NCBI GenBank assembly: GCA_033557465.1
Contig: CM066031.1
Span: 1,672,578,800 to 1,672,642,799 of the forward strand
Origin: Ichthyophis bannanicus
Taxonomy: Eukaryota; Chordata; Amphibia; Gymnophiona; Ichthyophiidae
Direction of reading: 5' to 3'
Length of the DNA stretch: 64,000 nucleotides
Positions 32,055 through 44,511 of this stretch are shown piece after piece. The position numbers and the translations under genes were made by a program. The notes beneath the pieces were generated by a model that was not told where the DNA came from, ran no database searches, and saw only the letters and a program-made list of their open reading frames with translations. Within the stretch, counting starts at the first letter, position 1. Each line of letters opens with the position of its first letter.

Positions 32055-32150
32055 GTGAAGACTTATTCCTGCTGTTCCCAGAGATCACCTGTTACAGGTA
32101 AGTAACTGTGCTATCTCCAGGAACAAGCAGGAATGAGTCTTCACATATGG
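32055..32150. repeat. DIRS C internal complementary region
   Basis: Complement of left end (GGTAAGTAACTGTGC), then of right end (TATCTCCAGGAACAAGCAGG). Confidence 0.9.
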
Positions 32151-32265
32151 GGACTCCCTAGCTAGAGATGCCTGGGAGATCCCTCAGGTTATGAGACCAT
32201 GGAAAGGGCTCTACCTCCTCCTATGGACCTCAGGCATCCATTCTGGGAAGGAGGGCAGGAGTTGA

Positions 32266-33753
32266 TTAAGAATGGAACAGGTGTTTGAGAACAGCCTGAC
32301 CAAACAAGGCATCCCGGCGGGAGTCCTTGTCCAAGCAGTAATGGGCTGTGAAGGTATGAACCGAGGCCCAGGTGGCCGCTCGACAGATCTGGTCGATGGA
32401 CACAGAATTTAGATGAGCCATAGAGGTGGCCATGGCCCTCACATTATGAGCTGTGACATGGCTCTCCAGAGAAAGGTTCTTACTCTGGTAGGCGAAAGAA
32501 ATACACTGAGCAATCCAATTGGACAGTGTCCTCTTAAGAGACTGGAAGTCCCAAATGAGAGGGATCAAAAGCAACAAAGAGTTGAGAAGACTTTCTATGT
32601 TGCTGTGTCCTTTGTAAGTAAAAGGCAAGAGCTCTCTTACAATCCAGAGTATGAAGATTCCTCTCTGCACTTGATGCATGAGGAGCTGGAAAAAAGACAG
32701 GTAAATACACCTCTTGATTAAGATGAAAAGGTGAGACCACTTTAGGCATAAAATGTGGATTGGTCCTAAGGACTACCTTATCATGATGGAATCTTGTATA
32801 AGGTGGATTAGCCACTAAGGCTTGCAGTTCACTGCTGAGGTGACTGCAATGAGGAAAATAACCTTCCAGGAAAGAAATTTCAGGGAGGTGGTGGCTAAGG
32901 GTTCAAAAGGTGGCTTCATAAGCTGACCAAGAACCAGATTTAAGTCCCATGCCACCGGAGGAGGTCGAATGGGAGGTTTAGTTAAAGTTAGGCCTCTAAT
33001 GAATCTTGCAATAAGAGGATGAGAGGAAATTGGGTGTCCATTGATGGGCTTAAGGGATGCTGCAATAGCACTCAAATGGACCCTTACTGAATTCGTCTTA
33101 AGGCCTGCATTGGGAAGATGCAGGAGATATTCCAATAGAGAATTCAAAGGTAGTGCTAGAGGGTCAAGACCCTTCTCAGTACACCAAAAGGAAAACCTTT
33201 TCCATTTAAAAGCATAGGAACGTCTAGTAGAAGGTTTCCTGGAAGCATGAAGGATATCCTTCACTTGCTGAGAAAGATTCCAATCCTGAAGGTCTAGGCC
33301 TTCAGCAACCAAGCTCTGAGGTGAAGGGACTTGGGGTTTGGGTGCCACAAAGTCCCCTCCTCCTGGGACAGAAGGTATGGAGCAGCTCCCAAGTCTAGGG
33401 AGGGAGCTTGAGAGAGATGTAGAAGTAGAGGGTACCACACTTGGCGTGGCCAGCGTGGAGCTATGAGGATCATAGATCCTTGATCCCTCTGGAGCTTGAA
33501 CAAAGTCTTGGGAATTAAAGGAATGGGTGGAAAGGCATACAGGAAGTCTTGACCCCAGTGAAGGAGGAAGGCATCCTTGGCCTGAACTCCCTGACACGGA
33601 ATTCTGGAACAGAACTGGGGAAGTTTGGCATTCCACGGACTTGCAAAGAGGTCTATGTCCGGGGTTCCCCACTCCTGAAAGATTCTGAGTACTTGGTCCA
33701 TGTGCAGGGACCATTCGTGTGGAAGCAGAACTCGACTGAGTCTGTCTGCCCAA
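32266..33753 (-). pseudogene. DIRS tyrosine recombinase (copy C), catalytic Arg deleted
   Basis: Arm and core intact (SRKPSTRRSYAFKWKRF, PPPVAWDLNLVLGQLMKPPF). At about 32832 a 10-base deletion relative to B removes the codons of the first catalytic Arg (SARRISEL becomes SAVNCKP) and shifts the frame. Downstream, AHNVRAMATS and SVHTFTAHYCLDK remain in other frames. Enzymatically dead. Confidence 0.87.
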
Positions 33754-35428
33754 GAGTTTTGGATTCCAGGAGATGGATTCGATGCTCTCTGGCGAAGGCC
33801 CACAATCTTAAAGCTTCGTTGCAAAGCGACAGAGAGCCAGTTCCTCCTTGCTTGTTTATGTAAAACATTGCTACTTGATTGTCCGTATGAATGAGGACTG
33901 TCTTGTAGCTGAGCAGGATATGGAAGACCTTGAGAGTTAGAAAAACTGCTCAGAGCTCCAAGTGGTTGATATGGAGAGAGGTCTCCTGTGGAGACCAAGT
34001 GCCTTGAGTGGAGAGGTCTTGCAGATGAGCTCCCCAACCTGTTTGTGAGGCATCTGTTGTGAGGGTTGCCTGGGGTAACAACTGCTGGAAGGGGGACCCC
34101 AGCAACAGATTTTGGGTGGACTTCCACCACTGGAGAGACCAAAAGAGGCGCCTGGAGGTTGCTATTTTGTCTGACAGAGCATCTGATGCTTGAGTCCACT
34201 GGGTGGACAAATTCCATTGAGCTGCTCTCATGTAAAGGCGAGCATAGGGGACCACATGCACTGTGGATGCCATGTGGCCTAGCAGTTGCAGCATCTCCTG
34301 GGCAGTTAAATGGCTCTTTGACTGAATCTGGGAGGCTAACTGCACTAGGCGTAGGCAACGGGCTTGAGGAAGATAGGCCCTTGCAGTGGTAGTATCTAAC
34401 CAGGCCCCTATGAACTCTAGGGACTGAGTAGGGGTGAGCTGAGACTTTGGGATGTTTACCACAAGTCCCAGGTACTGGAGAATGCGCCTTGTGCAGTCTA
34501 GGGAAATCTGGGCCTCTGACTGAGATGGAGCTTGGATGAGCCAGTCGTCCAGGTATGGGAATACAAATATTCCCAGAGTGCGTAGAAATGCAGCTACTAC
34601 CGCCATGCATTTGGTGAACACTCTTGGAGCAGAGGCCAGACCGAAAGGAAGCACCCTGTATTGGTAATGCTTTCCTTGGAAAAGAAAACAGAGGAACCTT
34701 CTGTGAGAAGGATGGATGAGGACATGTGTGTACGCATCCTTGAGATCTAGAGAACAAAGCCAATCCTGACTCTGAAGGTATGGAAGGAGAGTGCCTAGAG
34801 AAAGCATCTTGAATTTCTCCTTGTATAGGAATTTGTTCAATTCTCTGAGATCTAAAATGGGTCTGTGGCCCCCTGTTTTCTTTGGGATGAGAAAATAGGG
34901 GGAGTAAAACCCTGACCCTTGTTGAGGAAGAGGTACTTCTTCTATTGCCCCTTGGGCAAGAAGGGTAGCCACCTCCTGACCTAGAAGGTCGAGAAGAGAT
35001 GTTGGAGAATTGAAGTGTCTCACCATGGTGTGAGGAGGAAGGTTTGAGAAATGAAGTTTGTAGCCCTCCCTTATGATGGAGAGGGTCCACTGCTCTGTTG
35101 TAATTTGCTCCCATCTGGGAACAAAATGAGCTAACCTTCCTGGAATGGTGAGAGGCTCTGGTTGTATTAGAGCCAGAAAGGCTAAGTTCTCTAGCATCAA
35201 GTCAAAAACCCTGAGGAGGTTGGGACTGCTGAGTTGCAGCAGACCCTGTAGACTTAGGCCTGGCCTGTTTAGGTTGCTGACGCTTAGTAGCAAAGCGACC
35301 TGTAGATGATTGTTGGCCAGAAGTAGAAGGAAATCTGCCCTTTTTGAAAAAAGACTTCTTGAAAGGTTTTTTCTTGGCAGGAATGGAGGTTGACTTTGAA
35401 AGTCTATCCAGAGCAGAATTTTCTGCAT
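33294..35428 (-). pseudogene. DIRS RT / RNase H / MT-like polyprotein (copy C)
   Basis: The frame from within the gag end includes QITTEQWTLSIIREGYKLHF (the Trp that is a stop in copy A), GGHRPILDLRELNKFLYK, SLDLKDAYTHVLIH, LPFGLASAPRVF, YLDDWLIQAP and TTDASQTGWGAHL. A stop sits at 33950 right after the RNase H Glu (HLEL). At about 33765 a deletion of about 20 bases (relative to B) shifts the frame before WADRLSR. The MT-like part DIDLFASPWNAKLPQF and RWPRQVWY continues to 33294. The gag overlap is in a different frame. Confidence 0.86.
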
Positions 35429-37005
35429 CCATTTGAGTGGCCTTTATTTGCCACTCTTTGCCAAACAGATTTTCACCTGTACAGGGGAGATTTCCTAAAC
35501 CATCCTGGACCCAAGGTTCTAAATCAGAAGCTTGGAGCCAAGCAATTCTGCGAGCAGCTATGGCAATGGCCGAAGCTCTGCTGGCACCTTCAAAGGAATC
35601 AAAAGCTGCACGGTTGGAAAACTTTGAAATGTCTTGAGTATGCTTGAGCCAAAGAAGGAATTCTTCCCTTTTATCCTCTGGAAGAAAAGGGAGGAAAGTG
35701 TGCAGCTTATCTGCAACTTCTTTTAGAAACATACCCATGTAAAGACTATAGGAGTTGATTCTGGCAATGAGCATACTGGCTTGGAAGATTTTCCTACCAA
35801 AAGCATCCAAGGTCCTGCATTCTCGTCCTGGAGGGGCAGAGGGGTGTCTTTTTGCACTCTTTATTCTTTTCATAGCTGACTGCACCACAATAGAATGGTG
35901 GGGAAGCTGTGTTTTATGAAACCCAGGACAAGGAGGGACACGGTACATAGTGTTCAATCTTCGAGAATGAGGAGAGATAGTGATATGAATCTCCCATAAG
36001 TCAATCATGTGCTCATAAAGAATCTCATGAATTGGCAAGGTGACTGCCTCCTTAGGAGCCTTAGAATAACCTAAAATATCCAATTTTTTTAGCTCTAGGC
36101 TCTGATTCAGAGGTTACTGAAATAGAAAGTCCTTTAGCCACTTCCCTTATGAAGTCTTGAAAGGACAAGTCCTCTGGAGGAGACATTCTTCTTTTTGGAG
36201 AAGGCGGCTCTTCAGGAAGGGCTATGGCTTCAGCAGACTCCTCTGATGTATCAGAATCATCAGAGGAATCAAAATATCGCCTGTCAGGGTGCTCTTCTAA
36301 AGCTCAGTATGCGTATCGAGCGGTATCGACATCGGGCGTCGTCGGTACCGGTTCGGTACCGACGAGCATCCCTGGACAGGGAACCGCTGCAGTCGGCATC
36401 CTGGTCGATGTCGATGCAGTCGGTACCGGTACCAGAGCCGATACCGACAACGGGGTCTGTTGTGGTATCAGCGGCGTCGCAGCTTGAATGAAGGCCGTGA
36501 TAGCCTGCTGCATGGATAGAACATTGTGATCCATCGACGCTATGAATGCCTGGAATTCAGTACCGGAAGGTTGCAGCAGTACCCCAGAGCATTCTAACAG
36601 GTGATCGGTCGAGGCCGTGCCATCGATGTCAACCTGTAACCCCATAGGTGGAGCTTTGGAAGCCGGAGCTTCCCGCCGGGGTTGTTTTGCCGGTGCAGGA
36701 TCCTCGAGGGCAAGCCCAGAGGCATCTCGATGCTTGGAAGGAGATCTACCCTTCGAGGACCGGCTGGATTTATGTTTGGTTACCTGAGATCCATGGGAGG
36801 AGGAAGAAGCCCTGGAAGACGACGATGCCACTGAAGCTGCATCAGAGGGAAACAGCACATGGAGCTGGGCTGCTCGGTTCTGTAAACCTCGTTTAGACAT
36901 CAAAGAGCAGGACGGACAATCCGGAATGGAGTGTTCAGGACCCAAACATTTAAGACACCATTCATGGGTGTCAGTAACAGAAATAGTACCGCTGCACTTT
37001 TCCAT
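35202..37005 (-). pseudogene. gag: DIRS gag (copy C)
   Basis: ATG at 37005, but the start reads MEKCSG where B has MEKPASGFKKCTKCGG: about 27 bases are lost, destroying the first zinc-binding Cys pair in frame. CLKC, Ser-rich and Pro/Val-rich parts follow to about 36304 and the frame changes. The core at 36083..35202 is well kept: PHHSIVVQSAMKRIKSAKRH, RTLDAFGRKIFQASML, AARRIAWLQASDLEPWVQDG, CTGENLFGKEWQ, then QPPQGF and a stop. Confidence 0.84.
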
Positions 37006-37250
37006 GAGGAAAAATTCTTTGTGAGGCCTAAGGCCCAAAAGAAGAAAAACACACTAAGTGAGGGAAAAATATGTATTATTTATTTATTTATTTATTTTTT
37101 TTAGAAAAGAAAGAAAAGACCGGCGGTACCGGTCCGAAGTCGGGGGAGGCAGACGCGCGACCAAAGAAATAAAATAAAACAAAGAACTTCTTCAGCGGTG
37201 ACAGGAACACGACCTGCTGGCTCCGCGGCAAAGAAGAACTGAGGAGAGGC

Positions 37251-37400
37251 GGTTAGGAAAGGCGGGAAGGCAGCGCGCAGGCGCTGTGGGATGCTCCCAA
37301 AAGCTTTCCTTTTTGGGAAGCTGGGGAGCGTTCCCGCGCAGGCTCCGTCGGTACCGACGTACCCATATGTGAAGACTCATTCCTGCTTGTTCCTGGAGAT
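37251..37400. repeat. DIRS C terminal inverted repeat (right)
   Basis: Mirror of 31785..31960. Palindrome CGTCGGTACCGACG intact. Confidence 0.9.
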
Positions 37401-37875
37401 AGGCTGGTGAGGCTCAGCAGGGGAGAGACTGGTGGGAAAAAACAGTGGGAGAGAAGAGCAAGATTAGTGGAAAAAAGATTGGGGGGGGGGGGGTAGAAAG
37501 AACAGACTAATGGGGGAACAGCTACTGTAAGATGAAGAGAAAGACTAAAGGAGAGAGGTTGGGAAGAAAAACTAGTGAGGACAGGCTGGGCAAGGAGGAA
37601 AGTCCAGGTTTGTGGGAAAAAGGAGAGGAGACTATTAGCAGGAACAGCTTGGGGAGACAGAAAGTGAAGGAGATAATTGGAAAGTTCTTGAACACTTTGG
37701 AAGCTGATAAGGGTTCTGCACTGCCAAAAAGGCCCCCTAATTTAGGAGTTTAACACTGGAGTTAACCACAAATTACTGTCTTTGAAATTTTGGCCTTTGG
37801 TCAAGCAAGTCTGGGAAAGATCAGGAGGTGTTTCAGAGGCTAAAGGCTAAACATTAACCAGATAGCACCAACATA
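37401..37875. other. Purine-rich sequence between DIRS C and F
   Basis: GGGAGAGA-like low complexity to about 37680, then unassigned. Confidence 0.4.
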
Positions 37876-38032
37876 GCATAGTTACTCACCTGTAACAGGT
37901 GTTCTCCAGGGACAGCAGGAATCAGTCCTCACATATGGGTGAAGTCGGTACCGACGAAGGCCCACGGAGCATTTCTCCAGCTTTCAAAGAAAGACTTTGG
38001 GACTGCTACCACGCATGTGTGGTCCCCTTTCT
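37876..38032. repeat. DIRS F terminal inverted repeat (left)
   Basis: Mirror of about 47225..47362 (TTTCAAAGAAAG, CACGCATGTGTGGT). Carries AGTCGGTACCGACGAAG. Confidence 0.82.
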
Positions 38033-38104
38033 TAGTCAGATGACATAGTTTATGCAAAAGGCAAAAAGGCACAGGAGGCAACTCCAAGTGGAGGAGGGAA
38101 TGTT

Positions 38105-38199
38105 GTGAGGACTCATTCCTGCTGTCCCTGGAGAACACCTGTTACAGATGAGTAACTGCTTTCTCCAGGAACAAGCAGGAAGTCAGTCTCACATATGGG
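38105..38199. repeat. DIRS F internal complementary region
   Basis: Complement of left end, then TTTCTCCAGGAACAAGCAGG, complement of the F right end GAGAAAG type. Confidence 0.82.
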
Positions 38200-38229
38200 A
38201 CGCCCTAGCTCCAGGCTGCCGGGGCCCGA

Positions 38230-39644
38230 ACCATGAAAGCACTGGGGTTGTCACCGATAGGGAGAGCAGCAGGGGGAACCAGGGCTGCCTGGGCCACCTG
38301 GGCGCAATCAGAATTACTGAGGCGTGCCCGCTATGGATCTTGAAAAGGCACTTGGCTATCAGAGGTGTCAATGGGAATGCATAAAGCAGGCCCTATGACC
38401 AGATCAGGAAGGCGTCCGCCGCCACCCTCCTATGGTGTGGCTGAGGAAAGCAGAATTTGGGCAGCTGTGAATTGTCCGGAGAGGCGAACAGGTCCAGCCA
38501 GGGTCTTCTCCAGAGGTGGAAAAGCCTCCGGGTCACTTTTGGGTCCAAGCGCCACTCGTAAGGCCAAAGGACCCGGCTAAGGCTGTCTGTCAGGCAGTTG
38601 TCCTGGCCTGGTAAGTACACCGCCCTCAGAAGGATATGGTTACACACTGCAAAGGAGTGAAGGGCCACTGTCTCCTGACAGAGGGAGTAGGAGCCCGTAC
38701 CCTCCTGCTTATTCACATGGCAACCTGATTGTCTATCTGTATGTGGACCGGGAGGTCTCTCAGGAGGTGGCGGAAGGCCTGAAGGGCCATGGAGATGGCC
38801 CTAAGCTCGAGGAGATTGATTTTCAGGAGGGATTCCTCTGGGGACCAGGTGACCTGGTGCACTGGCCCTTGCAATGTGTGCCCCAGCCTACAAGGGAGGC
38901 GTCTGTCAGGACCTTCTGAGGAGTCAGTGCCTGGAAGGGCATCCCTGCCCTAAGGTGATACAGGGACTACCACCAGGTGCGGGAGGCCGCCAGCTGGTGT
39001 GTGGCCTTCACTCTATCCCTCAGCCTGCCCGTTGCCTGCATCCACTGGGAACAGAGGCACCACTGGGCTGCCTGCATATGTAGGCGGGCCAGAGGTGTAA
39101 TGCGAACTGTCAAGGCCATATAGCCTAGCAGGCTGAGAAATAGGTGAGCTGGCACTGAACTGGAGCTCTGCACATCTCTTGCCAGCTGCATCAGGCAGTG
39201 GGCTCTCTCCACAGGGAGCAAGGCCCTGACCTGCAGAGTGTCCAGCTGGGCCCCTATGAACTCCAAGCCTTGGGCCGGGGAGAGGCTGGACTTGGGGTAG
39301 TTGATGAACCCCAACTGCTCCAGGGTGAGCCTTGTGGCCCACTTGGCCTCAAGAGGTGTGCTGCCTCTGATGAGCCAGTCGTCCAAGTAAGGGAAGACGT
39401 GGGCCCCCTTAGAGGCGCACATGGGCGGCTACGACTGCCAGGCATTTTGTAAACACCCTTGGAAAAGAGGCAAGGCCGAATGGCAGCATCCTGTACTGGT
39501 AGTGCTGACCCCACCCCACTACAAATCTCAGGTAATGCCTGTGGGAGGGGTGGATCAGGATGTGGGTGTAAGCATCCTTGAGATCCAAGGAGCAGAGACA
39601 GTCTCCCTGGCCGAGGTAGGCCAGCAGTGCCCCAAGGCAGAGCA
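38230..39644 (-). pseudogene. DIRS RT (second part), RNase H and MT-like end (copy F)
   Basis: From the D junction: LCLGALLAYLGQGDCLCSLD and LKDAYTHILIHPSH, then LPFGLASFPRVF, then YLDDWLIRGSTPLEA (YLDD intact, about 39380), LEFIGAQLDTLQVRA, RNase H blocks to LTDSLSRVLWPYEWRL (Asp kept), MT-like WLDLFASPDNSQLPKF and RWPRQPWFPLLL. Frames change several times. Diverged from A-C at many residues. Confidence 0.82.
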
Positions 39645-39815
39645 AGCACAGTTACTTACCTGTAACAGGTGATCTCCGGAACAGCAGGAATTAGTCTTCA
39701 CATATGGGTACGTCGGCGCCGATGGAGCCCGCACAGAAATGCTCCCCAGCATCCAATCAGAAAGCCTTTGGGAGCATCCCTCGTGCCTGCGCGGTGACTT
39801 CCCGCCTTTCCCACT
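39645..39815. repeat. DIRS D terminal inverted repeat (left)
   Basis: Mirror of 44731..44877. The palindrome centre here is GGCGCC (CGTCGGCGCCGATG). Confidence 0.88.
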
Positions 39816-39844
39816 GCCTCTCCCCAGTTGAGTTTCATAGCTGA

Positions 39845-39908
39845 GACAGAAGGAGAGAAAGAGGAAAGGAAATAGATAGATACAACTCCTAGGGGAGGTG
39901 GGTGGGTT
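39845..39908. repeat. Purine tract and G-rich motif before ICR (copy D)
   Basis: GAGAGAAAGAGGAAAGGAAA, then GGGGAGGTGGGTGGG. Confidence 0.75.
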
Positions 39909-40002
39909 GTGAAGACTAATTCCTGCTGTTCCGGAGATCACCTGTTACAGGTAAGTAACTGTGCTATCTCCAGGAACAAGCAGGAATGAGTCTTCACATA
40001 TG
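39909..40002. repeat. DIRS D internal complementary region
   Basis: Complement of left end, then TATCTCCAGGAACAAGCAGG. Confidence 0.88.
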
Positions 40003-42127
40003 GGGACTCCCTAGCTGTGGGTGCCAGGGGAGATCCCATAAAATGCGTATCCCTGGAACAGGACGGCATTTCCCAAACCTGGATCTCCGGCATCCCCTGG
40101 GGGATGGAGGGCAGGAGTTGAATAGAGCAGAGCTGTAGAGGAACAGCGAATCTAAAGACTACAGGGAAAAAAGTCTTTAGAAGGTATGTCAAGTATGATC
40201 AAAATATTTAATGAACTAGCACAATATAGAGCTTACCTACTGGATTGTAGGAAGTAGACTGTAGATGCAGTAGCGGAATCTTCAAGGTGACTCCACAGCA
40301 GTGAGGAAGAAGTTCCCATCTGGAATGGGCAGGTGACCCAGGTGTCAACCGGGGCAGGTGACCCAGGTGTCAACCGGGGCAGGAGAAGATCGGCAGGTCT
40401 CCAATGAAAAGCTTTATGGGAAAAGCTGAGAACTCATTTAGGAACAGAGTCATAAACATTGAGGACTAAAAGAAGAAGACTGACCGATCTGGAAAATTAG
40501 CCCAGTCCGGAAGGGAAGAGAGGGTATGTAAAAAAGTCCCTATTCCCAAGGAGAACAGAAGTGTACTCAGGAACACTGAAGATGTACACTGTCCTTCCTA
40601 GCTGTTAAGCGATAGGAAGACATTGAAGTTTGAGACTGCACAGATAGGGAGATGTATAACAAAAATAGAAGCTGTTGACGTCACAGCAGTAATGGATAAT
40701 ATAACCCGTCCCAGTCACCGAGCCGTATGATAATAGGCAAGTTGACTGTCCGGACCCCATAAGAAAATAAAAACCTAAGCACCGACAGTCAGGGAGATAG
40801 GTAGACACAGGGTGCTATGGACATCTCCCAATATGCGTATGCCTATATACATATATGTATATATATATCTGGAAGACATACATATCTATACCTATGAGAA
40901 TATAGGTATGTAGACAAGTAGTTTTTTTTTTTTTTTTTTAATATATATATATCTACATATAGACATGTAGATAGATATATGTATAGATAGAGGTGGGATG
41001 GCTGACGCCCACCCAGGGTACAAAAACATGTATGCCCACATACATAAAAATAATTTTTCAGAATACATGCCTGCAACTGAGCCACAGAAAAGAAAACATT
41101 CACATGGGGAATGTGATGGGAAAAAATTCATCCAATAATAGGGGGTGAAATCCAACTGAAGAAACATGGAGAATCGATTGTAGGTCAGTGGAAGAACCAG
41201 TATGGTTGCGCGAAAAACAGTACTTTAGGACTCTGATACGTCCAAATGACAAGAAGAACGCATAGACGAAGATACCAGGGCGACCCAGCCAAGGGGTTCA
41301 GGGGTATCATATACGATAAAGGAGTATGCGTTGTCCAAGTGGAGTAGAAAAACATAATTCCAAGCTGTAAGGAACAGGAGCATATTCCGGTCAGATTGGG
41401 AACTCCGTGGACATTCACGCAGAAAAGCTTGTCTGCTGTATATGGAAGACCCTCAGAGACAAAGGTCAATGCTCTGTAGTAAGGGCCCAGAGTAGAAGCT
41501 TCTCTGAAGATTGCCGAGAGCATTGTGCAGGAGAATTATAAGATAAAACTGACAGAAGTCAGGCGTGTTGCCACATCCGAGGAAAGGATATGGCTAGAAG
41601 ATAAGCTGCAGTGAATAGTATTATGCAAGACAGTTGCAAGCAGCTTGCAATGAGCATTAAAGTAATCACTGGAACTCCTGCATATACAGCAACTGAACAA
41701 AACAACAGAGGGGATTCTCCTGTAGAAAACAAGAGAGAAAACAGACAAAGGCAGCGGAGAGCATCTCCGTCCCTGTCCGATGAGTTGTTCAGAGCACGCA
41801 GTGAAGGAAAAACAAACAGGCTACACTGGAAGAAAAAAAGTGTTTCAGTATGGCACCAACTCAAGCAGGGGAAACCCTGGAAGAGAGGGGGTTGGAAAAT
41901 GACTTACCATAGGGTAAGGCAGCTGAAGGAAAAGATGTCCATATGGGGACAGAAACTATCATGGGATAGTTGTGACCTCCCTTCGTGGTAGTAAGAATGG
42001 GAGAATTCTGCAACCCATGGACAAAAGTATCCGAGAGCATAGCATACTGGAAAAGAAACCAGTGTAGAGTTTGAAGAATAAACTTCTGCTAAGGGGAAGT
42101 TAACTGTAGATTGCAATACACAGGAAC
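40003..42127 (-). other. Non-coding body of the D/E family (copy D)
   Basis: No long minus-strand frame. Shares many blocks with 47723..49899 in E (e.g. GAGCTTACCTACTGGATTGT, AAGAAGACTGACCGATCTGG, CCAAGTGGAG). Includes a TA/GATA-rich stretch (40840..40990) with a T run at 40921. Contains no DIRS pol motif I can detect. Confidence 0.7.
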
Positions 42128-44511
42128 CTATGGTTGCTGGTTATGAGCAGACTGGGTAGAGCCTGGAGACTTCAGACTAGGATGAGATGTCCCTTGCTTG
42201 GGTACACCGGGAGGATGGGCAGAAGGAGGATGAAACTTTCTCTTCTTCGGGAAAGAAGGTTTGGTAGGACATTTTCTACGTCCTGGGGAAAAAGAAGGCT
42301 TAGGATGGTTACCAGAACTAGGAAAGTCAGTGGAGCAATGAGCAACCTGACGTAACGTTTCTCTATTGAAAAGATTGTCTCCAGTACAAGGAGAATTACC
42401 CAGTGTATGTTTTGCCCATCTGCTCAAGTCTGAAGCCACGCTGTACGATGCGCTCCAATGGCAATAGCAGAGGATCTGATAACAGACTCAAAAGAGTCTA
42501 GAGAAGCACGAGAAAGGAACCAAGAGATATTCCTGCTATGATTAAGAAGCAAGGAATAGTCAGAGGCCTTGGGTTCTGACAAAAAAGGAGACAAAAGAGA
42601 TAACTTCTCTGTGACCTCCTGAAGTGTGAGACTCATATAAAAAATATATGAAATAATTCTTGAAGCCAACATAGAAGTTTGGAAGGTTTGACGTCCAAAG
42701 GCATCAAGTGCCTTAGATGCACGACCTGGTGGGAAAGAAGAATGCTTCTTCTTGCTTCTGACCTTCCTCAGTGCTGATTCCACTACAATGGAATGATGCG
42801 GAAGTTGGCTTTTCTGAAACCCCGGAGAGGGAGGCACCTGATACAGAACATTCATGGCTGTAGAAGGCGCAGGAACCTTTAAAGGTGATTCCCAAATCCT
42901 CAGAAGAAGGTCCTGCAAAAACTGATGCAAAGGAAGCATTATGGTTTCCTTTTCTGCAGGATCTTGGACAAGAGTAGGACCAGGAATAGGAATGGCAAGA
43001 AAGGCTGCCATGTCAAGGAGAAATGTCTGAAAAGAAGGATCTCCCAAAGGAACTATTCCTGGGTAGGCTGAGTTTGAATGAGCAGCGTGAACACCATAAG
43101 ACCTACCGGACTGGTGCATAAAAAGAATCCTGCTAGATGGAGAATGATACTGACAGTTCTGATTCGAGGCAGTTAGTACTGCGTCGTCTGTTCCCGGTAT
43201 CGATTCCAAGCTAGGCATAGAAAGGATCGATGGCACCAATGGAACTGCAGGAAACGACGTCGACACCGGTACCGGCATCGGGGACGGTAATGCCATCGTA
43301 GCAGGTATCGGAGGTTGCCGAAGCAGCACCGAGGTAACCAGAGAGCTTTGGTGATTATCCCCGGTACTGCGTAGTCAGAGGCGAAATGGATCGGCTCCGA
43401 AACGCGTCGGGACCAAGTCATCTAGACTGGATATGGATTCCAGACTGGGCATCGAACCAAGCGTCGGCGGTGGAATCGGCGATGCCGCTACCTGAAGGTC
43501 AATCGGAATCGTATCGATCGGTACCGAAGGCACTGAGGACATCCGAGGACGACGCCCGGTGAAGAGAGGAACACTCGACACCAGCGCCGATGTCGGGGTA
43601 TCGGTACCGCTCGAAGCCGGTACCCCCCCCAAGCATGGCGTAGATAGAGGAAAGCCCATCCGGGGCGCATCGGTCGGCCCCGAAGGTACGCAGGGCACCA
43701 AATGACGATCCCCGGTGAAGAGTGGAACACTCGACACCGATGCCGAGGCATCGGTACCGCTCGACGCCGGTATCAACCCCGCGGTTGGCTGGGATACAGG
43801 AAATCTAGACTGGATCGTATCGATCGGCCCCGAAGGCACCGAGGACTCCCGACGACGATCCCTGGTGAAGAGCGGAGCACTCGACACCGGTGCCGATGCC
43901 GGGGGATCAGCACTGCTCGAAGCCGGCACCAACCCCGCGCATGGCTGGGAAGCAGGAAAACCAGTCTGGGTCGAGTCGATCGGCCCCGAAGGTACCGAGG
44001 ACACCAGCTGACGATCCTCGGTGAAGAGTGGAGCACTCGACACCGGTGCCGATGCCGGGGGATCGGTACCGCTCGAAGCGGATACCACCCCCGAGCATGG
44101 CTCAGGTATGTTCTGTGAGGAGTGAACCCCAGGAACAACCTGAAACCCCGTAAATGCTTTGGAGCCCGAAGACTCCCGCCGGGGTCTTATTGCCAATGGG
44201 GTCTTGAGGGCAAGGCCGGAGTCGTCATCATGCTGGGCATGAGACCTACCCATCAAGGATTGGCTAGTTTTAACAGACTGTTTGTGGGTTACCTGATCCG
44301 GGAGAGAAGAATAAACCCGTGCCCTCACCTCAGGAGGATAAACGGCATCGAGGGATATCCGAAAAAGAGAAGGTCTTCTCCCGATACTAAAGCCTGATGG
44401 ACCAGGGGAAAAGGGGTCAGGACCCAAACAGGTTAGACACCAGGCAATGGAGTCTAAAAAGAAAACTAAGTTTCCGCAGTGAAGGCACTTCTTAGGGGAA
44501 GAAGGCTCCAT
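42128..44511 (-). pseudogene. gag: Gag of the D/E family (copy D)
   Basis: Starts at the ATG at 44511: MEPSSPKKCLHC, with CLTC (zinc pairs intact). Then about 3.5 tandem units of roughly 55-60 residues (SSVPLFTGDR..VPSGP..FP.SQP.AGL.PASS.AD). A stop at 43375 interrupts (Gln in E). After it the same frame has PHHSIVVESALRKVRSKKKH, KALDAFGRQTFQTSML and AIAIGAHRTAWLQ. An 8-base deletion near 42435 shifts the rest (CTGDNLF, KPSFPKKRKFHPP). The core is homologous to gag of A-C. Confidence 0.85.

Larger units (their letters stand above)
31785..37400 (-). mobile_element. DIRS copy C, structurally complete (5.6 kb)
   Basis: Same family as A and B. Left end GCACAGTTACTTACC at 31785, ICR 32055..32150, YR, RT/RNase H/MT-like, gag, right end CCTGCTTGTTCCTGGAGAT at 37400. 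No target duplication visible. Each of the three genes carries disabling lesions (see entries). Confidence 0.92.

Noticed and set aside
40003..42127. Hidden RT or recombinase in the D/E body
   Set aside because: None of the DIRS motifs (LDLKDAY, YLDD, AHNVR, TFTAHY) found in any minus-strand frame.
43702..44118. Plus-strand Arg-rich frame
   Set aside because: Antisense shadow of the repeat units in D gag; biased composition keeps several frames open.
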